Below are positions 1 through 7,423 of a DNA stretch of 37,111 bases, piece by piece. A program made the position numbers and the translations under genes. This DNA is from Deltaproteobacteria bacterium (lineage in GTDB: Bacteria > Desulfobacterota > Syntrophia > Syntrophales > UBA8958): positions 1 through 37,111 of the forward strand of contig JAPLJZ010000117.1 of NCBI GenBank assembly GCA_026388335.1, written 5' to 3'. Numbering within the stretch: position 1 is the first letter of the stretch; the number at the start of each line of letters is the position of its first letter. The notes under the pieces are model-generated. The model saw only the letters and a list, made by a program, of their open reading frames with translations. It had not been told where the DNA came from and did no database searches.

Positions 1-468
1 ATAGAACCCGCAGGTATGGACCCCGGTGATTTCCCGGGGGGCGTGGCAGACGTCCTGGGAGGCGATGACGTTGGGGGAACCGAAGAGATTGGCCAGGCGG
101 ATCAGAATGAAATGTTCGAGCCCCTTGGGCATCCCGACGCCAAAGGCAACGCCCCTGGCCCCGTATTTCTCCTTGATCTTGTTGAGGCCGTCCGCCGTTT
201 CCTCCAGGGCGTCCGCCCAGGAAAGGCGCTGCCATTTTCCCGCCCCTCTTTCCCCTACCCTCTTCAAGGGATATTGGAGACGATCGGGATGATTAAGCCG
301 TTCGGCGGAAAGCCTGCCCTTAGGGCATGTATAGCCCTTATTCAGGTAGCCGTCCGGATTTCCTTTGATCTTTGTTATCTTACCGTCCTCGACACCGACC
401 AGGAGGGCGCAACCGCCGTGATCCCAACGTGAACAGTGCGTCTTGAACCATTTAATGTCTTCCGCCAT
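1..468 (-). CDS. Molybdopterin oxidoreductase (DMSO reductase family), N-terminal part, truncated by window edge
   Basis: The first 156 residues are visible; the rest lies left of position 1. The start is the ATG at 468-466, preceded by AAGGA. The N-terminal iron-sulfur segment has Cys12, Cys20 and Cys48 (the last in TCPKG), followed by the usual fold with a WADALEE-like segment. Cys141 in DVCHAPRE sits where the family places the Cys or Sec ligand of Mo/W, so this is a Cys enzyme, unlike the two Sec formate dehydrogenases elsewhere in the window. The classical C-x2-C-x3-C-x27-C pattern lacks its second Cys; the segment reads C-SRWDHGG-C, with Asp16 and His17 nearby. No Tat signal is visible, so it is probably cytoplasmic. 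The substrate cannot be told from this part. Confidence 0.85.
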   Translation of the reverse strand, partial: MAEDIKWFKTHCSRWDHGGCALLVGVEDGKITKIKGNPDGYLNKGYTCPKGRLSAERLNHPDRLQYPLKRVGERGAGKWQRLSWADALEETADGLNKIKEKYGARGVAFGVGMPKGLEHFILIRLANLFGSPNVIASQDVCHAPREITGVHTCGFY

Positions 469-789
469 AACCAATCCTTTCCACGGCAGTCTGCCGGTCA
501 CAAATATTCTATACTAACCACCGCCTTGACCGGTAATTCTTCCATAGCAAGCCGGTGGAAATATGCGTGTCAGCGATTGAATTTGTTCTGCGTCCTCTTA
601 TACCGGAGATCGTCTTAGAAGTAAATAATGCCTAAATTAACATATGCAGAAACCGCTGACCCCAGCAGCAATGACGGCCATCCCCGATAGCGCTGTTCGG
701 AGATATATTTTTTCATGAACATAACGGGGGCGAGACGAGCTGAACCAACGGGTGCGAAGCCGCCAGAGGCGGTACGGCTCTATTGATTG
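469..789. other. Intergenic region, no gene seen
   Basis: No credible coding frame. It must hold the promoter of the leftward molybdopterin enzyme; a weak candidate is TATAGA at 513-508 (minus strand) 17 bases after TTACCG, but the -35 is poor. A short hairpin, CGGCAGTCTGCCG, lies near 484-496. Bases 656-666 (CTGACCCCAGC) match the tip of the palindromic repeat at 32375-32438. The right end holds an attC-like remnant, listed separately. Confidence 0.4.
719..789 (-). repeat. Possible degenerate attC site
   Basis: Directly after the stop codon of the flavodoxin-fold gene, the minus strand carries a GC-rich hairpin (CCGCC-TCT-GGCGG) and ends in CCCCCGTTATGT. GTTATG also closes the better attC-like sites at 1881 and 4343. 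The partner AAC box expected near the stop codon is not recognisable, so this may be a decayed site or chance. Confidence 0.2.
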
Positions 790-1404
790 CTATGTGGATT
801 TCGTGTCGCCTTCTTTCGGAAAGAACGTATCAATATCTCTTCTTATCTTGTCAAGCCATTCTTTTCGTTGGCTTTCCGTGCTGGTAACAACAACGCCGAA
901 CATGCGGCGGTAAAAATTGGGGACCCCACAAAGACCGAAGATGCAATTCTTCCAGATTGTTTCCAGGGGATCGCCGAAAACCTCCAGTTCCCGCGCTATT
1001 TCCGTATTCGACGTATTGAAGACAAGGGCAGCTTTGGCCCTCAGCAGTCCGTTCGGTACGCCTGCTCCGGAATCGCCTTCCAGAAACTCATACGCGATAC
1101 CCGGTCGAATCACTCTGTCCAACCATCCTTTCAATATCGCCGGAGGTTGTCCCCACCAGTTCGGATGGACAACGATTATCCCGTCTGCGGCGGTGATTTC
1201 CCGACAATGTTCCGTAATTGCCACCGGCAACGGTGCGTCTGTGGGGATTTCTTCGCTAAAGAGCAGCGGATCGAAGCCTTCCCTATAGAGATCATGGAAA
1301 AAGACCTTATGTCCATTGCCCTCTATCTGTGCAACCGCTGTTTGCGCAATGGCATGATTGAAACTACCATCATCGGGATGAGCAAGAATGACTGAAATTT
1401 TCAT
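790..1404 (-). CDS. NAD(P)H oxidoreductase, flavodoxin-like fold
   Basis: A 204-residue protein of the Flavodoxin_2 family (NQO1/MdaB/KefF group), expected to bind FMN or FAD and carry out two-electron reduction of quinones or similar acceptors with NAD(P)H. Visible marks are the N-terminal strand MKISVILAHP followed by a phosphate-binding segment (DDGSFNHA), and the central HPNWWGQPPAILKGWLDRV segment typical of the family. The length is normal. It is cytoplasmic, with no signal sequence. It lies 41 bases downstream of the PPOX-like gene on the same strand and may share its transcript. No strong ribosome binding site precedes ATG 1404. Substrate unknown. Confidence 0.8.
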   Translation of the reverse strand: MKISVILAHPDDGSFNHAIAQTAVAQIEGNGHKVFFHDLYREGFDPLLFSEEIPTDAPLPVAITEHCREITAADGIIVVHPNWWGQPPAILKGWLDRVIRPGIAYEFLEGDSGAGVPNGLLRAKAALVFNTSNTEIARELEVFGDPLETIWKNCIFGLCGVPNFYRRMFGVVVTSTESQRKEWLDKIRRDIDTFFPKEGDTKST

Positions 1405-1445
1405 GGTGTTTGTTGCTGTCCTATTGATTGTGATCGCTTGGTTTC

Positions 1446-1865
1446 CTACTCAACTTCAAAATCCTCAGATTTAAAATTGCTGTAATACCTTCCATTTTGA
1501 GCAGTGAATCTGAGTACGCAGTAATCGGGATCAGTTACACCCTTGGGATAATACATTTCGTCACCATGCATCCAGATCATTTCCTTGGATGCGCTGTCAT
1601 GCAGGACTTCCATGGTGCCCCTGAGCATAACGCCCTTGAAGAAGCGTTTATCAAAGAAATATACGCAAGCTTTGGGGTTCTTGAGATATTGCCGTACTCT
1701 CATTGAGGAAGTATTGGTCGTGAAGAAAAAATGCTTTATGCCTTCCCTTTTCCTCGGTGGCAGCATGGCCTTTGAATTAGGAAATCCGTCTTCATCAACA
1801 GAACTGATAATAGAAACGCTTGCTTTGTCGATAATATTGCCAATTGTTTTGCTCGCATCTCTCAT
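1446..1865 (-). CDS. Pyridoxamine 5'-phosphate oxidase family protein
   Basis: A 139-residue protein with the split-barrel flavin-binding fold of the PPOX / general stress protein 26 group. The segments ISSVDEDGFPNSKAML, FFTTNTSSMRVRQYLKNPKACVYF and RGTMEVL follow the family order (first barrel strands, flavin phosphate contact, second barrel). Members bind FMN, F420 or heme; which one applies here is not readable. ATG 1865 has a strong AAGGAG seven to eight bases upstream. The attC-like core GTTATAT ends at 1881, just before this ribosome binding site, which is how integron cassette genes usually begin. Confidence 0.82.
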   Translation of the reverse strand: MRDASKTIGNIIDKASVSIISSVDEDGFPNSKAMLPPRKREGIKHFFFTTNTSSMRVRQYLKNPKACVYFFDKRFFKGVMLRGTMEVLHDSASKEMIWMHGDEMYYPKGVTDPDYCVLRFTAQNGRYYSNFKSEDFEVE

Positions 1866-1880
1866 TCTTTTTTCTCCTTC

Positions 1881-1970
1881 ATATAACGCTCAAGCTAAGG
1901 GGTGCGGCGGCTTTTTGAACAAAGGATTGGTTGTGACCTCGCACGCTTCATCAACCCTTGTTGGTTATAC
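1881..1970 (-). repeat. attC-like recombination site
   Basis: A 90-base interval bounded by ATATAAC (1881-1887) and GTTATAC (1964-1970), which are inverted copies. Inside, CAAG pairs with CTTG and GTGCG with CGCAC, with bulges, giving an imperfect long stem with a single-stranded centre, as in integron attC sites. Read on the minus strand the end is CCCCTTAGCTTGAGCGTTATAT, split as CCCCTTAGC then TTGAGCGTTATAT; this resembles the 3' end of Vibrio repeats as I remember them. It fills the gap between the DUF3147 stop codon and the PPOX-like gene. Confidence 0.5.
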
Positions 1971-1975
1971 GGTAT

Positions 1976-2326
1976 TTATAGTTTCACCCCGTAATGATTC
2001 AGAACGGTGACCATGAGCCAATAGCATCCGACTGTTAACCCAATAGAAATGCTAATGCTGACGTAAAAGTGCAGACCCTGCTTCAATAGCAATGGCAATG
2101 TCACAAATAAAACCAAGGACGGTAAAACAAGCCAAAAGACACTCGTTGCCAAAGCGCTCACCTTCGTTACGTCGTTGGTGTCGATGTAGAGCCACAACAT
2201 TGCCAACACCGAAATTAACGGAAGAGACGCCAATAGCGCTCCGATAAAAGAACTCCGTTTAGCAATCTCGGATATCGCCACAATCAAAACGGTTGTAACA
2301 GCAATTTTAAGCAGGTAGTAAGCCAA
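1976..2326 (-). CDS. DUF3147 family membrane protein
   Basis: A 116-residue hydrophobic protein with four predicted membrane helices (about residues 3-20, 28-46, 57-80 and 86-108). The N-terminal AYYLLKIAVTTVLIVAISEI and the following KRSSFIGALLASLPL segment match the DUF3147 family as I remember it. The function is unknown; inner membrane location is expected. The start is a TTG at 2326 with only a weak GGTGAT upstream, and that sequence belongs to the left end of the repeat at 2332-2408. An attC-like site follows the stop codon at once, so this looks like a single-gene cassette. Confidence 0.75.
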   Translation of the reverse strand: MAYYLLKIAVTTVLIVAISEIAKRSSFIGALLASLPLISVLAMLWLYIDTNDVTKVSALATSVFWLVLPSLVLFVTLPLLLKQGLHFYVSISISIGLTVGCYWLMVTVLNHYGVKL

Positions 2327-2331
2327 TTTAT

Positions 2332-2408
2332 CACCATCACTTAATTCCAGACTGAATCACCCCAGCGTTCAAGAGATAATTGAGTATGGTGTCCCCCGAA
2401 TTCCCCTG
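2332..2408. repeat. MITE-like repeat, copy A (partly decayed)
   Basis: CACCATCACTTAATT near 2332 and AATTGAGTATGGTG near 2378-2391 form decayed inverted ends. The interior (GAATCACC, then GTTCAAGAGATAATTG) and right end (GTGTCCCCCGAATTCC) are nearly identical to copy B at 5516-5603. The left end lost the outer GAATTCAGGGGA part present in copy B. Short palindromic elements with GGGGACACCATACT ends are common beside REP-type tyrosine transposases (recalled knowledge); no transposase is present here. Confidence 0.65.
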
Positions 2409-2423
2409 GACAAGACCTTTCCT

Positions 2424-3209
2424 TTATTTTTTTAATAGATCGGCAAGATCGGCATTGGGCAGATACCGCCGGTATATCTTTTCGAAGGTTCCGTCCGCCT
2501 TCAAACCATCGAGGACAGACTGCCATTTTTTAACCAGCTCCTCAGGGGTCCCCAGGGACACGGCAATATAGAAATAGGTGTTGCTCACGGTGAAGACCGG
2601 TTCCAGATCATCCATGCTGTATCCCGCATTTTTTACAATCTCCGGCACGGTAATATCGGTAAAGACCGCAAGTTGCACCTCGCCCTTTATGAGCTGTTTG
2701 ACATTGGTGCCGGGAAGAGGAGAACTAACGAGATTTGTAAAGCCTTTGCTCTTCAGGTACTGCTCGGTGAACCAGTCGGTAGTCGTGGCGATGGCAGCAA
2801 CCTTCCGGGCCTCTTCCAGACTGCCGATACTGATGCCGGAGCCTTTCTTAGCGTAAAAGATCGCGCTATTTTTACCGACCGGACCTACCCATTGAAACAG
2901 CTTCTCCCGTTTTTCCGTTCTCTCGGTGCTGAAAAGCACTACATTCGGGTTGCTCAGGGCCGCTTTGTAGGCCTCGTCCCAAGAGGTCAGCCGGATGCTA
3001 TCTGGAATGCCCTGACGGGCAATGATCTCCCGCACCACGTCGGTGACGAAACCGGTGACCTTTCCATCTTTCATGAAGGTAACCGGCGGGTATTCCTCCG
3101 TCAGCATTTGAACTTCAGAAACGCCTTTGATGTTTTTCTGAGTTGCACAGACACACCCGGAAAAGGCAAACAAACTCAATATCAAACAGAACCAACCGAT
3201 TTTCTTCAT
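2424..3209 (-). CDS. Periplasmic solute-binding lipoprotein (SBP_bac_3, amino-acid type)
   Basis: A 261-residue extracytoplasmic solute-binding protein of family 3. The N-terminus is a lipoprotein signal with lipobox FSGC, giving a lipid-anchored Cys19. Features of the fold follow: EEYPPVTFMKDGKVTGFVTDVVREI, a central LTSWDEAYKAAL with NVVLFSTERTEKRE, and a C-terminal KWQSVLDGLKADGTFEKIYRRY segment. ATG 3209 has AGGAGG upstream. It lies 45 bases after the exported cyclase gene, probably in one transcript. No permease or ATPase is adjacent, so it may serve as an orphan binding or sensing protein. The ligand is unknown. Confidence 0.85.
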   Translation of the reverse strand: MKKIGWFCLILSLFAFSGCVCATQKNIKGVSEVQMLTEEYPPVTFMKDGKVTGFVTDVVREIIARQGIPDSIRLTSWDEAYKAALSNPNVVLFSTERTEKREKLFQWVGPVGKNSAIFYAKKGSGISIGSLEEARKVAAIATTTDWFTEQYLKSKGFTNLVSSPLPGTNVKQLIKGEVQLAVFTDITVPEIVKNAGYSMDDLEPVFTVSNTYFYIAVSLGTPEELVKKWQSVLDGLKADGTFEKIYRRYLPNADLADLLKK

Positions 3210-3254
3210 AAATCCTCCATCCTCCTTAACAATTACGAACTTCCGTTTCAGATA

Positions 3255-4052
3255 CTATGGCAACACGGCGAAGACCCGCGCCGGGGAACCGGTTCCGTTC
3301 CTTATGAGCATAGGTATGACGTATAATGTAGCGCCTGTCTCCGGCAGCTTATCCAGACCGGCGATATTTTCCAGGGCGACCTTGTCGGCGCCGCAGATGA
3401 TGCGATGGACCCTGAAATCCTGGGACTTCCCATAGTCAATGCTGGGCGTGTCAATGGCGATGCCGCTGATGTTCCTTTCCTTCACAAGGAATTCCGCCGC
3501 CTCGGGTGAGAAGCCTGGAAAGCTGAGCTGAGGAATGGCGTCCATTCCCATGATCTCCGTCCCCATCACCTTTTTACGATCCGGGTAGTACTTTGTTCCG
3601 ATGCCCGTGTACATGATAACCCAGGCGCGATTCGGGATGCGTCCACACCTTTTTTCCCACTCCTTCACGTCTTCCGGCGTCAGGAGATAATCGCGGTTCT
3701 GCTCGCACTTTTTCGTCACGTCAATCTTCACCGCCGGTCCGGTCCAGTCGGCGAGGGGTATTTGATCGATCGTCCGACCGTTCCGGGAAAAATGGATCGG
3801 GGCATCGGCGTGCGTCCCTCCATGTTCGGCGGCGCTGTAATTGTTGGCGGCATACCAGTACCCTTGATCGTTAATGCCCCAATACTCCCTTGTCTGCTTG
3901 AAGGTCGCTGCATTCGGCCAATAGATAGTATTTTCATCATACGGATAGGTCATCTCCAATGTCCGGCCTATTGAATCACCGGCATAAAGCGACCCGGCTA
4001 ATGCCAGGATGACGACTGCAGCAAAAAAAATGATGCCGTTTTTCATAATCAT
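3255..4052 (-). CDS. Exported cyclase family protein (kynurenine formamidase-like metal hydrolase)
   Basis: A 265-residue protein of the cyclase family (PF04199). It carries the metal-binding HGGTHADAPIHF motif near residue 76, a variant of HxGTHxDxPxH, and later GIAIDTPSIDYG and the conserved VHRIICGADKVALENIAGL region. The first 24 residues are a Sec signal peptide ending SLYAGD, so it acts in the periplasm; many family members are cytoplasmic. ATG 4052 is favoured because AGAGG lies seven bases before it; Met3 is the alternative. The family hydrolyses amide or lactone-like bonds, but the substrate cannot be inferred. Co-orientation with the solute-binding lipoprotein suggests handling of an external compound. 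Confidence 0.82.
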   Translation of the reverse strand: MIMKNGIIFFAAVVILALAGSLYAGDSIGRTLEMTYPYDENTIYWPNAATFKQTREYWGINDQGYWYAANNYSAAEHGGTHADAPIHFSRNGRTIDQIPLADWTGPAVKIDVTKKCEQNRDYLLTPEDVKEWEKRCGRIPNRAWVIMYTGIGTKYYPDRKKVMGTEIMGMDAIPQLSFPGFSPEAAEFLVKERNISGIAIDTPSIDYGKSQDFRVHRIICGADKVALENIAGLDKLPETGATLYVIPMLIRNGTGSPARVFAVLP

Positions 4053-4342
4053 GCCTTTACCTCTTTATTAAAATTTTCTCACTTTGTTCCTGGTAGGGGA
4101 CCAGTTTAGCAGGGCTTTCCACGGAAAGTAATGACAACCGCACAGATAGTTCTGTACCATATTCTTCCATCTGACTGAATTTCAGTTTTTAAAGGGTTCG
4201 TAATGGTATCCAATATCCATTCTTCTTTGATGGCTGATCTATCCGGCCGTTGTTTTACAAACAGGAAATATTGAGTGCATTTCATAGCTTATTTGTACCA
4301 TACCCTGAAAATAATTGGTAGTATTTGTTGTATTTGATTTTA
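4053..4342. other. Intergenic leader before the cyclase gene, no gene seen
   Basis: About 290 AT-rich bases between the attC-like core at 4343 and the cyclase start. No ORF with a ribosome binding site and no convincing sigma-70 box was found. If this is a cassette, its gene begins unusually far from the recombination core and the leader probably carries its own promoter. Confidence 0.3.
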
Positions 4343-4410
4343 GCATAACGCCGAGTTCACCGGGAACGTAAGCGATCAGGTGGAACGTCGGGTTCGGTGC
4401 ACGGCATTCA
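4343..4410 (-). repeat. attC-like recombination site after rsgA
   Basis: On the minus strand the site starts at the rsgA stop codon (AATGCCGTGCACCG) and ends with CGGTGAACTCGGCGTTATGC at 4343. The two ends pair imperfectly (AAYGCCGnG..CACCG with CGGTG..CnCGGCGTT) around a central part of about 30 bases. Length (68 bases), bulged stem and terminal GTTATGC fit an attC site. The partner box near the stop reads AAT rather than AAC, so it may be inactive. Confidence 0.45.
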
Positions 4411-5469
4411 TTTTTTCATATTCTTCTTTACTGTCTTAACGAAGCGTCCGAATGCCCTGTCTTTTTTACGTTTCTCCAAGTAGGACATCTCATAGTGCGC
4501 TGACTCTTTCCTGAGTTTCATATAATTGAAATAGCGCTCTTCACTCAACTCGCCTTGTGCAATTGCAGTAAGAACTGCGCAGTCTGACTCCTGAGTATGG
4601 CTGCAATCGGCATAGCGACAAGCCATGGAAAGCTCAATAATATCTTCAAACCCTTTGTTTAGGCCGTCACTGGCGCCCAGGATCCCTAGTTCTCTCATTC
4701 CAGGCGTATCAATGAACATCATGCCTTTATCAAGAACAATGAGTTGCCGACGTGCTGTTGTGTGGGTGCCTTCTCCTGTTCCACTGACAGCTTTTGTGTC
4801 AAGGGCATCCCGTCCAATCAGATGGTTGATCAGCGTAGACTTGCCGACTCCGGATGATCCAAGCAGGCAATATGTTCGCCCAGACATTAATACCTGGTGG
4901 AATTCGTCAAATCCGGAGCCGGTTATGTTACTGAGGGCAATAACTCTGGTCGTGATTCCAGCCTGTCTAATAGCCGCAAGCTTTTGTTGCAGCTCATCAT
5001 GGGAGATCAAGTCCGTCTTGGCAAGAATGACAATAGGCTCAACATGACCGTCGGCCGCCATTACTAAATATCGATTCATTCTCGGTAGATTAAAATCGAA
5101 GTGACATGACTGGACAATGAAAGCGATGTCAATGTTGGCTGCAATCATCTGGTAGTCCACTTCTACGCCGGCACACTTGCGGCGTAAAAACGTCCTGCGT
5201 GGAAAGACCCCGTGGATGATTGCCAAGGCGTCATCATTGTGATACCTCACGGTGACCCAATCGCCGACACATGGCAGTTCAACTGAGGACTCAACATGAA
5301 AAAGGAACTTCCCGGAAAGTTCAGCGGGAATCTCTCCGATCTCATTCCTGATAATGTACGAGTTGCGGTCAACTGCTGAAACGCGTGCGATGCCTTGATC
5401 CTCTTGGCGCAGGTCATCAACATATGCTTCAAACCAGGGTTCAAAACCTAGATCACTCAATTTCATCAT
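4408..5469 (-). CDS. rsgA: Ribosome small-subunit-dependent GTPase A (RsgA/YjeQ)
   Basis: A 353-residue circularly permuted GTPase that helps mature the 30S subunit. Order of parts: N-terminal OB domain (to about residue 110), G4 as LAKTDL (about 152), G5 region, G1 P-loop GSSGVGKSTLI (about 202), G2 region SGTGEGTHTTARRQL, G3 DTPGMRELG (about 254), then a C-terminal zinc domain with the Cys and His residues of CRYADCSHTQESDC. Length is normal. The start codon at 5469 directly touches an attC-like core (GTTATG then ATG), and another attC-like site follows the stop. This suggests an extra, cassette-borne copy rather than the housekeeping gene. MMK offers two possible start codons. Confidence 0.9.
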   Translation of the reverse strand: MMKLSDLGFEPWFEAYVDDLRQEDQGIARVSAVDRNSYIIRNEIGEIPAELSGKFLFHVESSVELPCVGDWVTVRYHNDDALAIIHGVFPRRTFLRRKCAGVEVDYQMIAANIDIAFIVQSCHFDFNLPRMNRYLVMAADGHVEPIVILAKTDLISHDELQQKLAAIRQAGITTRVIALSNITGSGFDEFHQVLMSGRTYCLLGSSGVGKSTLINHLIGRDALDTKAVSGTGEGTHTTARRQLIVLDKGMMFIDTPGMRELGILGASDGLNKGFEDIIELSMACRYADCSHTQESDCAVLTAIAQGELSEERYFNYMKLRKESAHYEMSYLEKRKKDRAFGRFVKTVKKNMKK

Positions 5470-5513
5470 AACTTGTCACCGAACGTGGCGTTCAGGAGCT
5501 CGTCGCCTGAAAC
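5467..5513 (-). repeat. attC-like half site interrupted by a MITE-like repeat
   Basis: The minus strand reads into rsgA as ACGTTCGGTGACAAGTTATG, ending at 5467, so the GTTATG core overlaps the rsgA start. Next to it CGTTTCAGG and CCTGAACG can pair. The other end of the site is missing; exactly there the repeat at 5516 begins, so the site may have been split by that insertion. Confidence 0.3.
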
Positions 5514-5515
5514 GG

Positions 5516-5603
5516 GGAATTCAGGGGACACCATACTTAATTACAGACCGAATCACCTCAGGGTTCAAGAGATAATTGAGTATGGTGTCCCCCGAATTCC
5601 TCT
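5516..5603. repeat. MITE-like repeat, copy B
   Basis: An element of about 88 bases with inverted ends GAATTCAGGGGACACCATAC and its complement (GTATGGTGTCCCCCGAATTC), differing at about one base over that span. The interior matches copy A at 2332-2408. It can fold into a long hairpin. It seems to have landed in the attC-like site upstream of rsgA. Confidence 0.7.
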
Positions 5604-5680
5604 GCGAACCCTTCTAAATGCCTCATAGTCCTTGATCCGATGAAATATGCCAAAATGAAAAAACGGTTTCATGTCGTTAT

Positions 5681-5980
5681 CTAACCTTTCTTCATTCTTT
5701 CTTTCCAGTAATCGGGTCGCCTGTGCAGATTGGCAACAGCAATGATGTGAAGGCGGGTGTTTTTTATCCGATAAATAATCCCGTACGGAAAACGATTTGT
5801 GAGACACCGCCGCGTGTTCTCCGACATTGGAGACCATACATCCGGATAATCGATGATTCGTGCAATTGCCGCATAAACCTCTTCGGCAAATTCGATGCCA
5901 AGACCGGATTGGCATTGCTCGTAATACTCAACCGCCTGATCAAATTCGGCATCAGCGTCGGGATGAAATTCAAATCTCAT
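5681..5980 (-). CDS. ParE/RelE-family toxin
   Basis: A 99-residue protein starting MRFEFHPDADAEFDQAVEYYE, typical of the ParE/RelE toxin superfamily. Also visible are the central FAEEVYAAIARIIDYPDVW segment and the C-terminal strands RFPYGIIYRIKNTRLHIIAVANLHRRPDYWKER (given in part: FPYGIIYRI and IAVANLHRRP). The start at ATG 5980 is fixed by a four-base ATGA overlap with the antitoxin stop codon; the frame extends upstream but would run through the antitoxin. ParE members poison gyrase and RelE members cut mRNA on the ribosome; the sequence favours the ParE side but does not settle it. Such pairs are frequent stabilisers in cassette arrays. Confidence 0.85.
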   Translation of the reverse strand: MRFEFHPDADAEFDQAVEYYEQCQSGLGIEFAEEVYAAIARIIDYPDVWSPMSENTRRCLTNRFPYGIIYRIKNTRLHIIAVANLHRRPDYWKERMKKG

Positions 5981-6210
5981 CGTTGGTATTTCCGGCGAAT
6001 CTTTGCGAATACTTCCTCTCCAGGAATGAGTTCCACATCGCCACGGTCGATTTGGGAAATCCGTTGCTCGGCTTCCGCGGCCCACAAACGGTCAATTTCT
6101 GCATGGGTGGGCAGGTTGAGACTTGTAAGGAGTTTCTCGACCAAACTGATCCGCGCATCCGATGGCAATGAAAGTGCATCGTTAAAAACCTTATCGGCAA
6201 TAACAGTCAT
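5977..6210 (-). CDS. Antitoxin of the addiction-module (PF09720-like) type
   Basis: A 77-residue acidic protein. Its N-terminal MTVIADKVFNDALSLPSDAR and LVEKLLTSL segments and C-terminal EVFAKIRRKYQR resemble the 'addiction module protein' family, which pairs with ParE/RelE-type toxins. In this family the N-terminal helices are short and the C-terminal tail wraps the toxin. ATG 6210 is preceded by GGGGAGG. The stop codon overlaps the toxin start, so the two are translationally coupled, antitoxin first, as expected for a type II module that represses itself. Confidence 0.82.
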   Translation of the reverse strand: MTVIADKVFNDALSLPSDARISLVEKLLTSLNLPTHAEIDRLWAAEAEQRISQIDRGDVELIPGEEVFAKIRRKYQR

Positions 6211-6340
6211 ATTTTACCTCCCCATGTAAATATTGAGTTTATTTCCATTCCATAGACCATCTGCAGATACCCGCATCAGACCTTTTTTATCAGACTTAGA
6301 GCTTCATTCATTAGCGGGATGAGCTCGCCCCAAAAAATGC

Positions 6341-7279
6341 TTAATTCTCATCTCTTTCGTACCTAAAGCCAAACTTGGAATGCTTTTCCCGGAGCCATAG
6401 ATGCGCGTTGTAACTTGATGTTGGCAAATCGCTCTTCTCAATTATTCCCGCAGATAACAAACCCCGGATGGCTTTGCTGCCATTTGCATAATGAATTCCA
6501 TCCACTATGCAACCGTTGGGAAATTTGGTTCGTCCGTTCCCTTCGTTAATGCTGCGCGGTTCCACAGTTCTTGATACCTGTATATCAGGGGTTGGTGTGA
6601 TCCTAGGAACAAAGAATTCTGATACCAAAGAGTTAATCTCTGGTATTCCCTGCGATCCAATTTCCGAAACTGCCTGCTCTTTCAGTTGAATTTCTTTGTT
6701 GAGTTCACGGACTTGTTCTTTCAGGCCAATTAGATCGGTCCTTATCTGTGAAATTTCTCCACTCTGGATCTGCCTCAAATCGTCGATCTTTCTTCCGACT
6801 TCCAGAAGTTCCTTCTCTCTTTGGTCGATATAATCAAGAAACTCCTCACTCTGATAGCTGCTCAATCCCAGTATTTTTTCAAGCCGATTCAGCAACTTCA
6901 CGTTTGCCAAGTCCTTGATATCGAATGCGTAGATTATTTTCTCCCGAAAAGTCGCCTGACGTCGCCATTGTGGTGAGTATATTCGGAAATTTCTTCCATT
7001 CGTCAATATTGCTAAGACCGGCCATTCCCTGCCACAGTAATCGCTTAACTGTTGAACATGGTTGTCCAGGTACTGGCTCAGGGCCTTAGTTTCTACAACA
7101 ATTTTGTTTCCGATATTGATGTCAATTCGACTGCCCTGAGCCGCATGCTCCAGATCTATATGTTGATGATCAAAAGACTGAAGAAAAGGAATGACGATTC
7201 TGTATTTTACGTTGTTTTCGCTTTGAATAAGATTTGTGAGGTCCAATGCTGCTAATTCGGTTAGTTGTTTTACGTCCAT
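6341..7279 (-). CDS. HsdR_N-like nuclease-domain protein with coiled coil, function unknown
   Basis: A 312-residue protein from ATG 7279, chosen because GGGAGGAAGGC precedes it; the frame is open for 16 more codons upstream. Residues 1-130 resemble the N-terminal domain of type I restriction R subunits: a helix with NVKYRIVIPFLQSF, then GSRIDINIGNKIVVETKAL, which fits the D...E-x-K core of PD-(D/E)XK nucleases, and WPVLAILTNGRNFRIY. Residues 150-225 form a long charged coiled coil. The C-terminal 80 residues (FPNGCIVDGIHYANGSKAIRGLL) resemble a small DNA- or effector-binding domain I cannot name. No methylase or specificity subunit is adjacent. A solitary defence nuclease is plausible but unproved. 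Confidence 0.6.
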   Translation of the reverse strand: MDVKQLTELAALDLTNLIQSENNVKYRIVIPFLQSFDHQHIDLEHAAQGSRIDINIGNKIVVETKALSQYLDNHVQQLSDYCGREWPVLAILTNGRNFRIYSPQWRRQATFREKIIYAFDIKDLANVKLLNRLEKILGLSSYQSEEFLDYIDQREKELLEVGRKIDDLRQIQSGEISQIRTDLIGLKEQVRELNKEIQLKEQAVSEIGSQGIPEINSLVSEFFVPRITPTPDIQVSRTVEPRSINEGNGRTKFPNGCIVDGIHYANGSKAIRGLLSAGIIEKSDLPTSSYNAHLWLREKHSKFGFRYERDEN

Positions 7280-7423
7280 CGATGCCTTCCTCCCTGAAAG
7301 GTTGCTGCACTCGGCTATAGCTGTCAATATCGTCTTTCTGTTTTATAATGGGCATGAGACGCCTGCCAAAAACGCTGGACCAAAAACGTGCCTGGATTAT
7401 TCCAGGTCGCCTCTATACCGTTG

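Noticed and set aside
16-432. A plus-strand frame at the left edge
   Set aside because: It is opposite the well-supported molybdopterin enzyme start.
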